Assembly (NCBI RefSeq): GCF_042679085.1
Contig: NZ_JBHTLQ010000011.1
Coordinates: 28,796-92,795 of the forward strand
DNA from: Phenylobacterium conjunctum
Lineage (GTDB): Bacteria > Pseudomonadota > Alphaproteobacteria > Caulobacterales > Caulobacteraceae
Reading direction: 5' to 3'
Length of the DNA stretch: 64,000 nucleotides
Shown here one piece after another: positions 1-6,702 of the stretch. Numbering within the stretch: position 1 is the first letter of the stretch; each line of letters opens with the position of its first letter. A model generated the notes under the pieces. It saw only the letters and a program-made list of their open reading frames with translations. It was not told where the DNA came from and did not search any database. The translations under genes and the position numbers were made by a program.

Positions 1-241
1 ACTGGAGATTTCAGACGGCTCGGTCGGCGCCGACGCCCTGATCGAGGCCGCCCAGTCGGGCGAGGCCCTGGGCAAGTGCCTGGGCGAGCTGGACAAGCGC
101 ACAGAGACGGTGATCCGCACCGCCTTCTTTGAGGGGGTCACCTATGAGGCCCTGGCCCAGCGGATGGGAACGCCGCTGGGGACCGTGAAGAGCTGGATCC
201 GCCGCGGGATGCTGAAGCTTCGGGAGTGCCTGGAGCGATGA
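1..241 (+). CDS. ECF RNA polymerase sigma factor, 3' end only (SigK-like)
   Basis: The last 79 codons of a sigma factor enter from the left edge. They contain a region-4 helix-turn-helix: a segment reading TPLGTVKSWIRRGMLKLRECL follows LDKRTETVIRTAFFEGVTY, the usual order in ECF sigma factors. The stop TGA (239-241) overlaps the ATG of the RskA-like anti-sigma gene (238), so the two are translationally coupled. The partner indicates a SigK-type (RskA-controlled) sigma. The N-terminal sigma-2 domain lies outside the window, so length and subgroup cannot be judged. Confidence 0.9.
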   Translation, partial: LEISDGSVGADALIEAAQSGEALGKCLGELDKRTETVIRTAFFEGVTYEALAQRMGTPLGTVKSWIRRGMLKLRECLER

Positions 242-939
242 GCGAGCCGGTGGATCAACTGCCCGAGGACGAGGCCTTCGCGGCCGAGCATGCGCTGGGC
301 GTGCTGAACGCCGCCGATCGGCGCGAGGCGGAGACCCGCATGGCCCGCGAGCCGGCCTTCGCCGCCATGGTGGAGGCCTGGACCGCGCAGCTCGCGCCCA
401 TGCTGGTCGCCATCACCCCCGTCGCCCCCTCCGCCGCCTTATGGCCGAGGATCGACCGGGCCCTGCCGGCCAACGACAACAGCGTGGTGTTCTGGCGCCG
501 CTGGGCCATGGGCTCGACCGCCGCGGCGGTGGCCTGCGCCGTGGGCCTGGCGGTGTTCGCCAACCGTCCGCCCGTTGTGGTCCAGCCGCCGGAACCGGGC
601 GCCCTGTTGAACGCGCGCCTGGACACCTCAGGCGGCCAGCACCTGTTCGTGGCGGCCTATGATCCCGTGCGCCAGGCTCTGGTGGTCACCTCCCTGGTGA
701 CGCCGGGGACCGATCCGGTGCACGTCCACGAGGTCTGGCTGATCCCGGCCGACGGCCAGCCGCACTCCCTGGGCCTGATCGCGCCGGGGACCTCCAAGGC
801 CATGCCGATGCCCAAGGACCTCTCGACCCTCGCCCAGGAAGGCGCGTCCATCGCCGTGTCGGTGGAACAGCCGGGCGGCTCGAAGCAGGCGGGCCCGACC
901 GGTCCGGTGGCCGCGGTGGGCAAGCTGGCGAAGATCTAG
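238..939 (+). CDS. RskA-family anti-sigma factor
   Basis: 233 residues from the ATG that overlaps the sigma stop; an earlier in-frame GTG at 226 is less likely. Residues about 1-60 are a short cytoplasmic anti-sigma region (AEHALGVLNAADRREAE), about 88-108 form one membrane helix rich in Ala/Val, and the C-terminal half is a periplasmic RskA domain with the typical HVHEVWLIPADGQPHSLG stretch. The family binds the sigma factor at the inner membrane and releases it after proteolysis. The inducing signal cannot be read from sequence. Confidence 0.9.
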   Translation: MSEPVDQLPEDEAFAAEHALGVLNAADRREAETRMAREPAFAAMVEAWTAQLAPMLVAITPVAPSAALWPRIDRALPANDNSVVFWRRWAMGSTAAAVACAVGLAVFANRPPVVVQPPEPGALLNARLDTSGGQHLFVAAYDPVRQALVVTSLVTPGTDPVHVHEVWLIPADGQPHSLGLIAPGTSKAMPMPKDLSTLAQEGASIAVSVEQPGGSKQAGPTGPVAAVGKLAKI

Positions 940-957
940 AGGATAGTCCTAAACCCT

Positions 958-1070
958 CGTCATCCTCCGGGCGCCCGTAGGGCGAGCCGGGTGACCCATG
1001 GGGCGGTTCCGGTTCCGACAATCAGGTTGGGTCCCCCGGATCGTCGCATTGCGACGACCGGAGGATGACG
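958..1070. repeat. Paired REP-like palindromic repeat (family A, copy 1)
   Basis: Two inverted half units face each other. The right unit (1027-1070) reads TTGGGTCCCCCGGA, a small hairpin (TCGTCGCATTGCGACGA), then CCGGAGGATGACG; the left unit (958-998) is its diverged reverse complement. The same unit recurs at 3088-3132 and 7574-7684. It lies between the convergent anti-sigma and carA genes, where it may also act as a terminator. Confidence 0.8.
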
Positions 1071-1085
1071 CGCGATGGCGCGGCT

Positions 1086-2255
1086 TCAGGCCTTCTTGGC
1101 GTCCATCAGTTGGGCGAAGCGGTCGAAGAGGTAGAGGGAGTCCGTGGGGCCGGGGGAGGCTTCCGGGTGGTGCTGGACGCTGAACACCGGGCGGCCTTCG
1201 AGGGCGAGGCCGGCGTTGGTGCCGTCGAACAGGGAGACGTGGGTCTCCACCACGCCCTTGGGCAGGCTGTCGCGGTCGACGGTGAAGCCGTGGTTCATGG
1301 AGACGATCTCCACCTTGCCGGTGGTCAGGTCCTTCACCGGGTGGTTCGCCCCGTGGTGGCCCTGTTCCATCTTGGCGGTCTTGGCCCCCAGGGCCAGGGC
1401 CATCATCTGGTGGCCCAGGCAGATGCCGAACACCGGCGTGCCGCTGGCGACCAGCTTCTGGATCTCCGGGACGGCGTATTCGCCGGTGGCGGCCGGGTCG
1501 CCCGGGCCGTTGGACAGCATCACGCCGTCCGGCTTGCGGGCCAGGATGTCCTCGGCCGAGGTCTTGGCGGGCACGACGGTGACGCGGGCGCCGACCGAGG
1601 TGAGCGCCCGCAGGATGTTGCGCTTCACGCCGTAGTCGATGACCACCACGTCGTACTTGGGCTGGCCGGGCTTCGCATAGCCTTCCGGCCAGTCGTAGAG
1701 GCCTTCCTCATAGGTGAAGGGCTGCAGGCAGGTGGCGTCCTTGGCGAGGTCGAGGCCGACCAGGCCCGCCCAGGCCTTGGCCTTGGCGACCAGGGCGGGG
1801 ATGTCGAACTTGCCTTCGGGATCGTGGGCGATGACGCCGTGCGGCATGCCGTTCTCGCGGATCGCGCGGGTCAGGGCGCGGGTGTCGACGCCGGCCAGGC
1901 CGACCACGCCGCGGCGCTTCATCCAGGCGTCCAGGGTGTCGCTGGAGCGCCAGTTGGCCGGCGGGGTGGGGACGTCGCGGAAGATCGCGCCGCGGGCCGC
2001 CGTCTCGGCCGAGCCGGACATCTGCTCCAGGTCCTCGACGTTGACGCCCACATTGCCCACGTGGGGGAAGGTGAAGGCGACGATCTGGGCCATGTAGGAG
2101 GGGTCCGTCAGGATCTCCTGGTAGCCGGTCATGGCGGTGTTGAAGCAGACCTCGCCGATGGCGTCGCCGGTCGCGCCGACGCCCACGCCTTGCAGGACGG
2201 TCCCATCGGCCAGGACCAGGACCCCGGTGACGCCAGGCAGGAGTTCGCTCGTCAT
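1086..2255 (-). CDS. carA: Carbamoyl-phosphate synthase small (glutaminase) subunit
   Basis: 389 residues. The enzyme hydrolyses glutamine and passes ammonia to CarB for carbamoyl phosphate, feeding pyrimidine and arginine synthesis. The N-terminal CPSase small-chain domain (GEVCFNTAMTGYQEILTDPS) is followed by a class I amidotransferase domain with nucleophile Cys about 279 in FGICLGHQ and the His/Glu pair in VQHHPEASPGP (about 363/365). The start at 2255 is chosen because GGAG lies just upstream on the minus strand; the open frame extends further to 2327 through non-homologous sequence. carB is not in the window. A promoter and possible attenuator precede it. Confidence 0.97.
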   Translation of the reverse strand: MTSELLPGVTGVLVLADGTVLQGVGVGATGDAIGEVCFNTAMTGYQEILTDPSYMAQIVAFTFPHVGNVGVNVEDLEQMSGSAETAARGAIFRDVPTPPANWRSSDTLDAWMKRRGVVGLAGVDTRALTRAIRENGMPHGVIAHDPEGKFDIPALVAKAKAWAGLVGLDLAKDATCLQPFTYEEGLYDWPEGYAKPGQPKYDVVVIDYGVKRNILRALTSVGARVTVVPAKTSAEDILARKPDGVMLSNGPGDPAATGEYAVPEIQKLVASGTPVFGICLGHQMMALALGAKTAKMEQGHHGANHPVKDLTTGKVEIVSMNHGFTVDRDSLPKGVVETHVSLFDGTNAGLALEGRPVFSVQHHPEASPGPTDSLYLFDRFAQLMDAKKA

Positions 2256-2289
2256 GTCAGGGTCTCCGGGTTTCGAGGGTCTTCTTCGC

Positions 2290-2320
2290 AAAAAGGCGGG
2301 CCGAGGTGAACCCCGCCCGC
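2290..2320 (-). terminator. Hairpin plus T-run in the carA leader (possible attenuator)
   Basis: Read on the minus strand, GGCGGG (2317-2312) pairs with CCCGCC (2300-2295), followed at once by TTTTT (2295-2291). This has the form of an intrinsic terminator. It lies between the predicted carA promoter and the carA start, so it would end transcription before the gene unless antiterminated. Its role is inference. Confidence 0.5.
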
Positions 2321-2336
2321 CGCGCAAACGGCCGGG

Positions 2337-2365
2337 TACCTAGGGACTTTCGCCGGCTTGGTCAA
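2337..2365 (-). promoter_or_regulatory. Predicted housekeeping promoter for carA
   Basis: On the minus strand TTGACC (2365-2360) and TAGGTA (2342-2337) are separated by exactly 17 bases. Transcription would begin near 2330, giving a leader of about 75 bases that contains the hairpin at 2290-2320. Confidence 0.5.
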
Positions 2366-2426
2366 TGCGACGGCTGACCATCGGGTTGCGAGGGGCTAGC
2401 TTGGCCGAAACAGACGGAGCACGCCC

Positions 2427-2870
2427 ATGGCCGACCCCACCTATATCGATCCGGATCGCGAGGCCTGGGAGATCTTCAAGTCCCTGCCCAAGGGCGAGCG
2501 GATCCAGATGCTGAACCTGGTGAAACTGAAGCCTCTGGCCGAGTATCCGCAAGGCCATCCCGACCACGGCAGGGGCAAGACCGGCCTGGAGGCCTATCGC
2601 GCCTATGGGCGGACAACGGCGCACATCTTCCAGCGCCTGGGCGGACGCCAGGTCTGGGCGGGCAAGCCGCAGGTGACGGTGACCGGGCCGCGCAGCGAGG
2701 ATTGGGACCTGGCCTTCATCGCCGAGTATCCGAACGCCGAGGCCTTTATCGCGATGGTGCGGGACCCGGAGTACCGAGACCTGGTGGCGCACCGCACGGC
2801 CGGCACCGCCGATTCGCGGCTGGTGCGCATGGAGCCCATCGACGAGCCGGGCGAGGGGTTCGGCGAATAG
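2427..2870 (+). CDS. DUF1330 family protein
   Basis: 147 residues, ATG preceded by GGAGC. The sequence has the DUF1330 pattern of an alpha-beta barrel ferredoxin-like fold: MLNLVKLKPLAEYP, a middle AYGRTTAHIF segment, and the later FIAEYPNAEAFIAMVRDPEY motif. Members are small cytoplasmic proteins of unknown role. It is transcribed divergently from carA across about 170 bases and stands alone. No catalytic residues can be assigned. Confidence 0.75.
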   Translation: MADPTYIDPDREAWEIFKSLPKGERIQMLNLVKLKPLAEYPQGHPDHGRGKTGLEAYRAYGRTTAHIFQRLGGRQVWAGKPQVTVTGPRSEDWDLAFIAEYPNAEAFIAMVRDPEYRDLVAHRTAGTADSRLVRMEPIDEPGEGFGE

Positions 2871-2942
2871 GCGGGATTGGTGGGGGTTTTGGCCTCTTGC
2901 CTGTCGTCGGGATGGGGCAGAGTCGGCGAAGAAGATTGACCG

Positions 2943-3047
2943 CGAACCACACGAAAAACACGAACGGCGCCTGTGGGGCGGTGAGCCTCGCGCCATGACA
3001 AATGGGTACGAACGGTCTGCGCCCGTTCGTGTTTTTCGTGTGGTTCG
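2943..3047. repeat. 24-bp perfect inverted repeat, 57-base loop
   Basis: Arms 2943-2966 and 3024-3047 are perfect reverse complements (core GAACCACACGAAAAACACG). The loop holds a second shorter inverted repeat near the right arm (ACGAACGG/CCGTTCGT), so alternative hairpins are possible. A related direct copy of the arm occurs at 19033-19056. Confidence 0.85.
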
Positions 3048-3087
3048 TGGTTGAGGTTTAGCGGCTTCGCAGCGCTGCAGGGTCGGC

Positions 3088-3132
3088 TTGGGTCCCCCGG
3101 ATCCTCGCCTTCGCGAGGCCCGGAGGATGACG
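3088..3132. repeat. REP-like repeat unit (family A, copy 2, single)
   Basis: A single unit TTGGGTCCCCCGGA, hairpin CCTCGCCTTCGCGAGG, then CGGAGGATGACG. It matches the right-hand units at 1027-1070 and 7640-7684. It lies immediately before the DUF1272 gene, whose ribosome binding site starts right after it. Confidence 0.8.
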
Positions 3133-3149
3133 CGAAGGGGAGTGGGGTG

Positions 3150-3392
3150 ATGCTGGCGCTTCGGCCGAATTGCGAATGCTGTGACCGGGACCTGCCGCCC
3201 GAGAGCGGCGAGGCGCGGATCTGCACCTTTGAATGCACCTTCTGCGCGGACTGCGCCGAGGGGCGGCTGGGCGGGGCTTGCCCGAACTGCGGCGGTAACC
3301 TGGTGGCGCGGCCGATCCGGCCAGCGGCGTTATTGGCCAAGTATCCAGCCTCGACGGAGCGGGTGGTGAAGGCTCACGCGGCCTGCGGCTGA
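3150..3392 (+). CDS. DUF1272 family small cysteine-rich protein
   Basis: 80 residues. The N-terminus reads NCECCDRDLPPES, followed by CTFECTFCADCAEGRLGGACPNCGG: eight closely spaced cysteines, consistent with two treble-clef-like zinc sites as in DUF1272. The ATG at 3150 is chosen because GGGGAG precedes it; an upstream extension of the frame would run into the repeat at 3088-3132. Function unknown, probably cytoplasmic. Confidence 0.8.
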   Translation: MLALRPNCECCDRDLPPESGEARICTFECTFCADCAEGRLGGACPNCGGNLVARPIRPAALLAKYPASTERVVKAHAACG

Positions 3393-3397
3393 GTTCT

Positions 3398-3527
3398 ACC
3401 GCTCGTCGCGGCGAATGCCGGGATCCAGGTGAAGCGCGCAAGCGGCTCAGCAGAAGACTCGCGCGACCGACTGGCAGCTTCGCCGCTCTATGATCTGGTT
3501 CCCGGCATTCGCCGGGATGAGCGGTTC
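3398..3527. repeat. Palindromic intergenic repeat pair (family C)
   Basis: The left part (about 3398-3428, ACCGCTCGTCGCGGCGAATG...) and the right part (about 3495-3527) are imperfect reverse complements sharing GGCGAATGCCGGGA. The central segment contains a GACTC, a GANTC-type site of the kind methylated by CcrM in this group. It separates convergent genes and shows no coding. Confidence 0.7.
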
Positions 3528-3532
3528 TGGTG

Positions 3533-4675
3533 TCAGGCCGCCTCGATCACGCCGGTGATGGCGTCGAAGAGTTCGTCGGCGCGGATGGGCTTGCCGATGT
3601 GGCGATCGGCGCCGGCGGTGGCGGAGGCGGCCAGGTCATCGGGGGAGGTGTTGGCGCTGACCACGATGATCGGGGCGCGCGGGAGGCCGGAGGTCTCTGA
3701 GCGGCGGATGGCGCGGATGGCGTCCAGGCCGTCCATCACCGGCATGCGCAGGTCCATGAGCACCACATCGAAGGCGCCATCCTGCCAGGCGGCCACAGCT
3801 TCCTGCCCGTTCTCGACGCTGACCACCTCGGCGCCGGCCGCGCCCAGCATCAGCTCGACCACCTTGCGGTTGGTGGGATTGTCGTCGGCGGCCAGGACCC
3901 GCAGGGTCGGGGCCTCGGCCCCCACATGATGCGAGGGGGCGGGCGGGTGTTCGTCGGCCACACGGGCGGCGTCGCCATAGTCGAGCAGGCCGCCGACCAG
4001 ATCGTCGAGGGCGCCTGCGGAGCGCAGGATGTCCTCCACCAGGCCCCGCTGGACCTCTGACAGATCGGTGGCCGCCAAGGCCTGGGTGAGGCCCATGACG
4101 CCGTTGAGCGGCGTGCGCAGGCCGTGGCTCATATCGGCCAGGAATTCGGTCTTGGCGCGACTGGCGGCCTCGACCCGGTGCAGGGCGTCCTCCAGGGCTT
4201 CGGCCTGGCGCTTCATCTGGGTGATGTCGACCCGCAGGCCGATGACGCCGCCGTCGGAGGTGCGCTTCTCCTCGATCATCAGCCAGTGGCCGTCGGAGAT
4301 CTGCTGTTCGTGCCGCTCTCCGGTGGGGTTCATCAGCTTGTGCAGGCGCTCGGCGATCCAGGCCTCTTCGCGGCCGGCGGCCTCAGGATAGTCGCCGCGG
4401 GCCACGCCGGCCCGCAGGGTGTCGGCGAAGCTGGCGCCTTGGGCGAACAGGTCGGCGGAGCGGTGGTAGATCTCGGCGTAGCGGCGGTTCCAGAGGATGT
4501 AGCGGCCCTGGGCGTCCAGCAGGACGACGCCTTCCGGCAGCAGGTCCATGGCTTCCTGCAGAAGGTCGCGGGCGGCGCGGCGATCCGCCTCGGCCTCAGC
4601 CAGGATCTGACCGGCGAGCCTGCGCCGCAGGTCGGCCTTCAGGCCCCCCAGCCAGCTAAAAACCCCACGCCACAT
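3533..4675 (-). CDS. PAS-HisKA-receiver protein lacking the kinase ATPase domain
   Basis: 380 residues. A coiled N-terminus leads into a PAS domain (about 41-150, LPEGVVLLDAQGRYILWNRR), then a histidine-kinase dimerisation helix with H184 in DMSHGLRTPLNG, then directly a receiver domain (about 257-378) with D264/D265, phospho-acceptor D308 (LMDLRMPVMDG), S340 and K362. No N, G1 or G2 box lies between about 235 and 257, so HATPase_c is absent. It may work as a phosphotransfer or receiver module for another kinase. No membrane segment, so cytoplasmic. The acceptor motif has Gly where the family usually has Glu. Confidence 0.85.
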   Translation of the reverse strand: MWRGVFSWLGGLKADLRRRLAGQILAEAEADRRAARDLLQEAMDLLPEGVVLLDAQGRYILWNRRYAEIYHRSADLFAQGASFADTLRAGVARGDYPEAAGREEAWIAERLHKLMNPTGERHEQQISDGHWLMIEEKRTSDGGVIGLRVDITQMKRQAEALEDALHRVEAASRAKTEFLADMSHGLRTPLNGVMGLTQALAATDLSEVQRGLVEDILRSAGALDDLVGGLLDYGDAARVADEHPPAPSHHVGAEAPTLRVLAADDNPTNRKVVELMLGAAGAEVVSVENGQEAVAAWQDGAFDVVLMDLRMPVMDGLDAIRAIRRSETSGLPRAPIIVVSANTSPDDLAASATAGADRHIGKPIRADELFDAITGVIEAA

Positions 4676-4866
4676 GTAACGCCCCGAGAGGAAATTCCCC
4701 GATATGGGGACACCCTCGCGGGCAAATGGTTGCGATCCTGTCTACGGCGCCACGCAGAGGTGCGGGGGGCTAAGGGGCGCCGCAAGGGCAGGCGTTTGCG
4801 GTACAGGGCGCCTGTAAATGTGGCGGGGCGGTTCAATCCGGCGGCGGTCGGGTCTATGAGCAGGCC

Positions 4867-5562
4867 ATGAGCATCACCACGGTCGGCCTCGATGCCGATG
4901 ACACCCTCTGGCACAATGAAACCCTGTTCCGGCTGACCCATGACCGGTTCTGCGACCTCTTGGCCGACGTGGCCGAGCGCGCGGTGCTGGAGGCGCGGCT
5001 GGCTGAGGTCGAGCGGCGCAATCTGCGGCTCTACGGCTATGGGGTGAAGGGCTTCACCCTGTCGATGATCGAGACCGCCATGGAGCTGACCGGCGGCGAG
5101 GCGCCGCCGAGGGTGGTGCGGGAGATCCTGGCCGCCGGGCGCGAGATGCTGAACGAGCCGGTGGAGCCCTTGCCGGGCGTTGACCAGGCCCTGGCGGAGC
5201 TGTCCGAACGCTACCGCCTGGTGCTGATCACCAAGGGCGACCTGTTGCACCAGGAACAGAAGCTGGCGGCGTCCGGCCTGGGCGACCTGTTCGCGGCGGT
5301 GGAGATCGTCTCGGAGAAGGATGCTTCCACCTATGAGCGGGTGTTCGCCCGCCACGGCACCGGCGCGGGCCAGGCGGCCATGTGCGGCAACTCCATGAAG
5401 TCCGACATCCTGCCGGCCCTGGAGGCGGGCGCCTGGGCCGCCCACGTCCCCTATCCCCTGACCTGGGCCCACGAGATGGCTGACGCACCGGTGGGGCATG
5501 CGCGGTTCGTGGAGCTGGAGAGCATCCGCGCGTTTCCCGGGTGGTTGGCGAGCATCGCCTGA
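4867..5562 (+). CDS. HAD-superfamily hydrolase
   Basis: 231 residues. Motif I is DADDT (nucleophile D9, acid D11), motif II the Thr in LITKGD, and motif III/IV GNSMKSDI near 173-180. The helical cap lies between motifs I and II. Members are mainly phosphatases of small metabolites; the substrate cannot be read. It is divergent from the hybrid-kinase-like gene and ends just before a palindromic repeat, so it is probably monocistronic. Confidence 0.85.
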   Translation: MSITTVGLDADDTLWHNETLFRLTHDRFCDLLADVAERAVLEARLAEVERRNLRLYGYGVKGFTLSMIETAMELTGGEAPPRVVREILAAGREMLNEPVEPLPGVDQALAELSERYRLVLITKGDLLHQEQKLAASGLGDLFAAVEIVSEKDASTYERVFARHGTGAGQAAMCGNSMKSDILPALEAGAWAAHVPYPLTWAHEMADAPVGHARFVELESIRAFPGWLASIA

Positions 5563-5570
5563 CGCTCGGG

Positions 5571-5688
5571 TGTCATCCCGCATGGAGCGGCGTAGCCGCG
5601 GAAGTGCGGGACCCATAGACACCGATTTATCCGCAGGTCCCCGCGCGTCTGGGTCCCGGACAAGCGCTGCGCGCTTTCCGGGATGACA
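5571..5688. repeat. Palindromic intergenic repeat pair (family B)
   Basis: Outer ends TGTCATCCCG (5571-5580) and CGGGATGACA (near 5679-5688) are inverted; inside are hairpins such as GCGGCGTAGCCGC and AAGCGCTGCGCGCTT and the shared GGGACCCA/TGGGTCCC core. It lies between the HAD gene and the ECF41 operon promoter. Confidence 0.75.
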
Positions 5689-5699
5689 GCTGAGGGCCG

Positions 5700-5726
5700 T
5701 GTCACACTCCAAGTCTCCGCCTCGTC
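5700..5726 (+). promoter_or_regulatory. Predicted ECF41-type promoter
   Basis: TGTCACA at 5700-5706, exactly 16 bases, then CGTC at 5723-5726. This equals the published ECF41 consensus (TGTCACA - 16 - CGTC) as I recall it. It stands upstream of the three-gene operon that ends with an ECF41 sigma gene, so autoregulation is expected. A DNA palindrome (5720-5751) covers the -10 element and the ribosome binding site of the first gene. Confidence 0.8.
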
Positions 5727-5753
5727 CTTGTCTCGAAACGAGAGGACGAGGAC

Positions 5754-6146
5754 ATGGAGCGGACGTCGCGGATCGTCTGTGCGGGGCTGGCGCTGATCCT
5801 GGGGATCAACGCTGTCGTGCAGATGGCGCAGCCCTTCTGGTGGTACAACGCCGTACCCGGCGTGCCGGCGACCGGGCCCTATAATCCGCACTTTGTGAAG
5901 GACATCGGCGCGGCCTACCTGGCCGCCGTGCTGGGCCTGGCCTGGTTCGCCGCGCGGCCCCGGCAGGGCTGGCCGGCCCTGGTGGCGGGCGGCCTGTTCC
6001 TGGGGCTGCACGCCGGCGTGCACGTCTTTGACGCCAGCTGTTCGGCCGATCCGGTCCGCGACCTCGTGAGGGACTTTCCGGGCGTCTTCCTGCCCGCCAT
6101 CGCCGCGATCCTGGTCGCGGTGGTTTTCCGCCCGAAGGAGGCCTGA
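5754..6146 (+). CDS. Small four-helix inner-membrane protein of the ECF41 operon
   Basis: 130 residues with about four hydrophobic helices (VCAGLALILGINAVVQMA; a segment near 58-68; GLFLGLHAGVHVF; VFLPAIAAILVAVVF). I do not recognise a named family. The GAGGACGAGG ribosome site lies immediately before the ATG. The next gene starts one base after its stop. Its place behind an ECF41-type promoter suggests it is a sigma target or a membrane input to the system; that is inference. Confidence 0.75.
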   Translation: MERTSRIVCAGLALILGINAVVQMAQPFWWYNAVPGVPATGPYNPHFVKDIGAAYLAAVLGLAWFAARPRQGWPALVAGGLFLGLHAGVHVFDASCSADPVRDLVRDFPGVFLPAIAAILVAVVFRPKEA

Positions 6147-6147
6147 C

Positions 6148-6693
6148 ATGCTGAGATCCATCCTGAAGCGCCAGATCGACGGGTTCGAGCGCGCCTGGAG
6201 CTATGACGCCAGCTATATGCGCGACCTGTTGGCGGCGTCGGTCCCGAGCTTCCTGCGGTTCAGCCTGGTCACCGGCCTGCCGGACCGCAGGGCGGCGCCG
6301 CCGGCGGCCCTGGCGGCGGCCGGGATTGTCGGGACCCTGGCCGAGGACTGCGGACCCTGCACCCAGATCTCCACCGACATGGCGCGGGCGAGCGGCGTGT
6401 CGGGGCAGGTGCTGCGGGCGATCCTGGCCGGAGACCTGGCCGCTATGGGGCCGGAGGCGGCGCTCGCCCACCAGTTCGCCCGGGCGAGCCTGGCCCGCGA
6501 CATGGAGGCGGCCGATCCCCTGCGGGACGAAATCGTCCGCCGCTGGGGGCAAAAGGGCCTGGTGGCCATCGCCCTGTCGCTGACGACGGCGCGGATGTAC
6601 CCGACGCTGAAATACGCCCTGGGCCACGGCAAGACCTGTTCGAGGGTGGTTGTCGACGGGACGGCGGTGGCTCCGCCCCGGCTGGCGGCCTAG
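6148..6693 (+). CDS. Carboxymuconolactone decarboxylase/AhpD-like protein (CxxC)
   Basis: 181 residues, one helical domain with the AhpD-type redox motif EDCGPC (C68, C71). In AhpD a His follows four residues after the second Cys; here that position is Ser, so the proton relay may differ. ECF41 sigma factors are known to be encoded beside COE proteins (carboxymuconolactone decarboxylases, oxidoreductases, epimerases), and this gene is followed nine bases later by an ECF41 sigma gene. The likely role is thiol redox or peroxide-related chemistry; the substrate is unknown. Confidence 0.8.
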   Translation: MLRSILKRQIDGFERAWSYDASYMRDLLAASVPSFLRFSLVTGLPDRRAAPPAALAAAGIVGTLAEDCGPCTQISTDMARASGVSGQVLRAILAGDLAAMGPEAALAHQFARASLARDMEAADPLRDEIVRRWGQKGLVAIALSLTTARMYPTLKYALGHGKTCSRVVVDGTAVAPPRLAA

Positions 6694-6702
6694 GGTCGCG
6701 CC

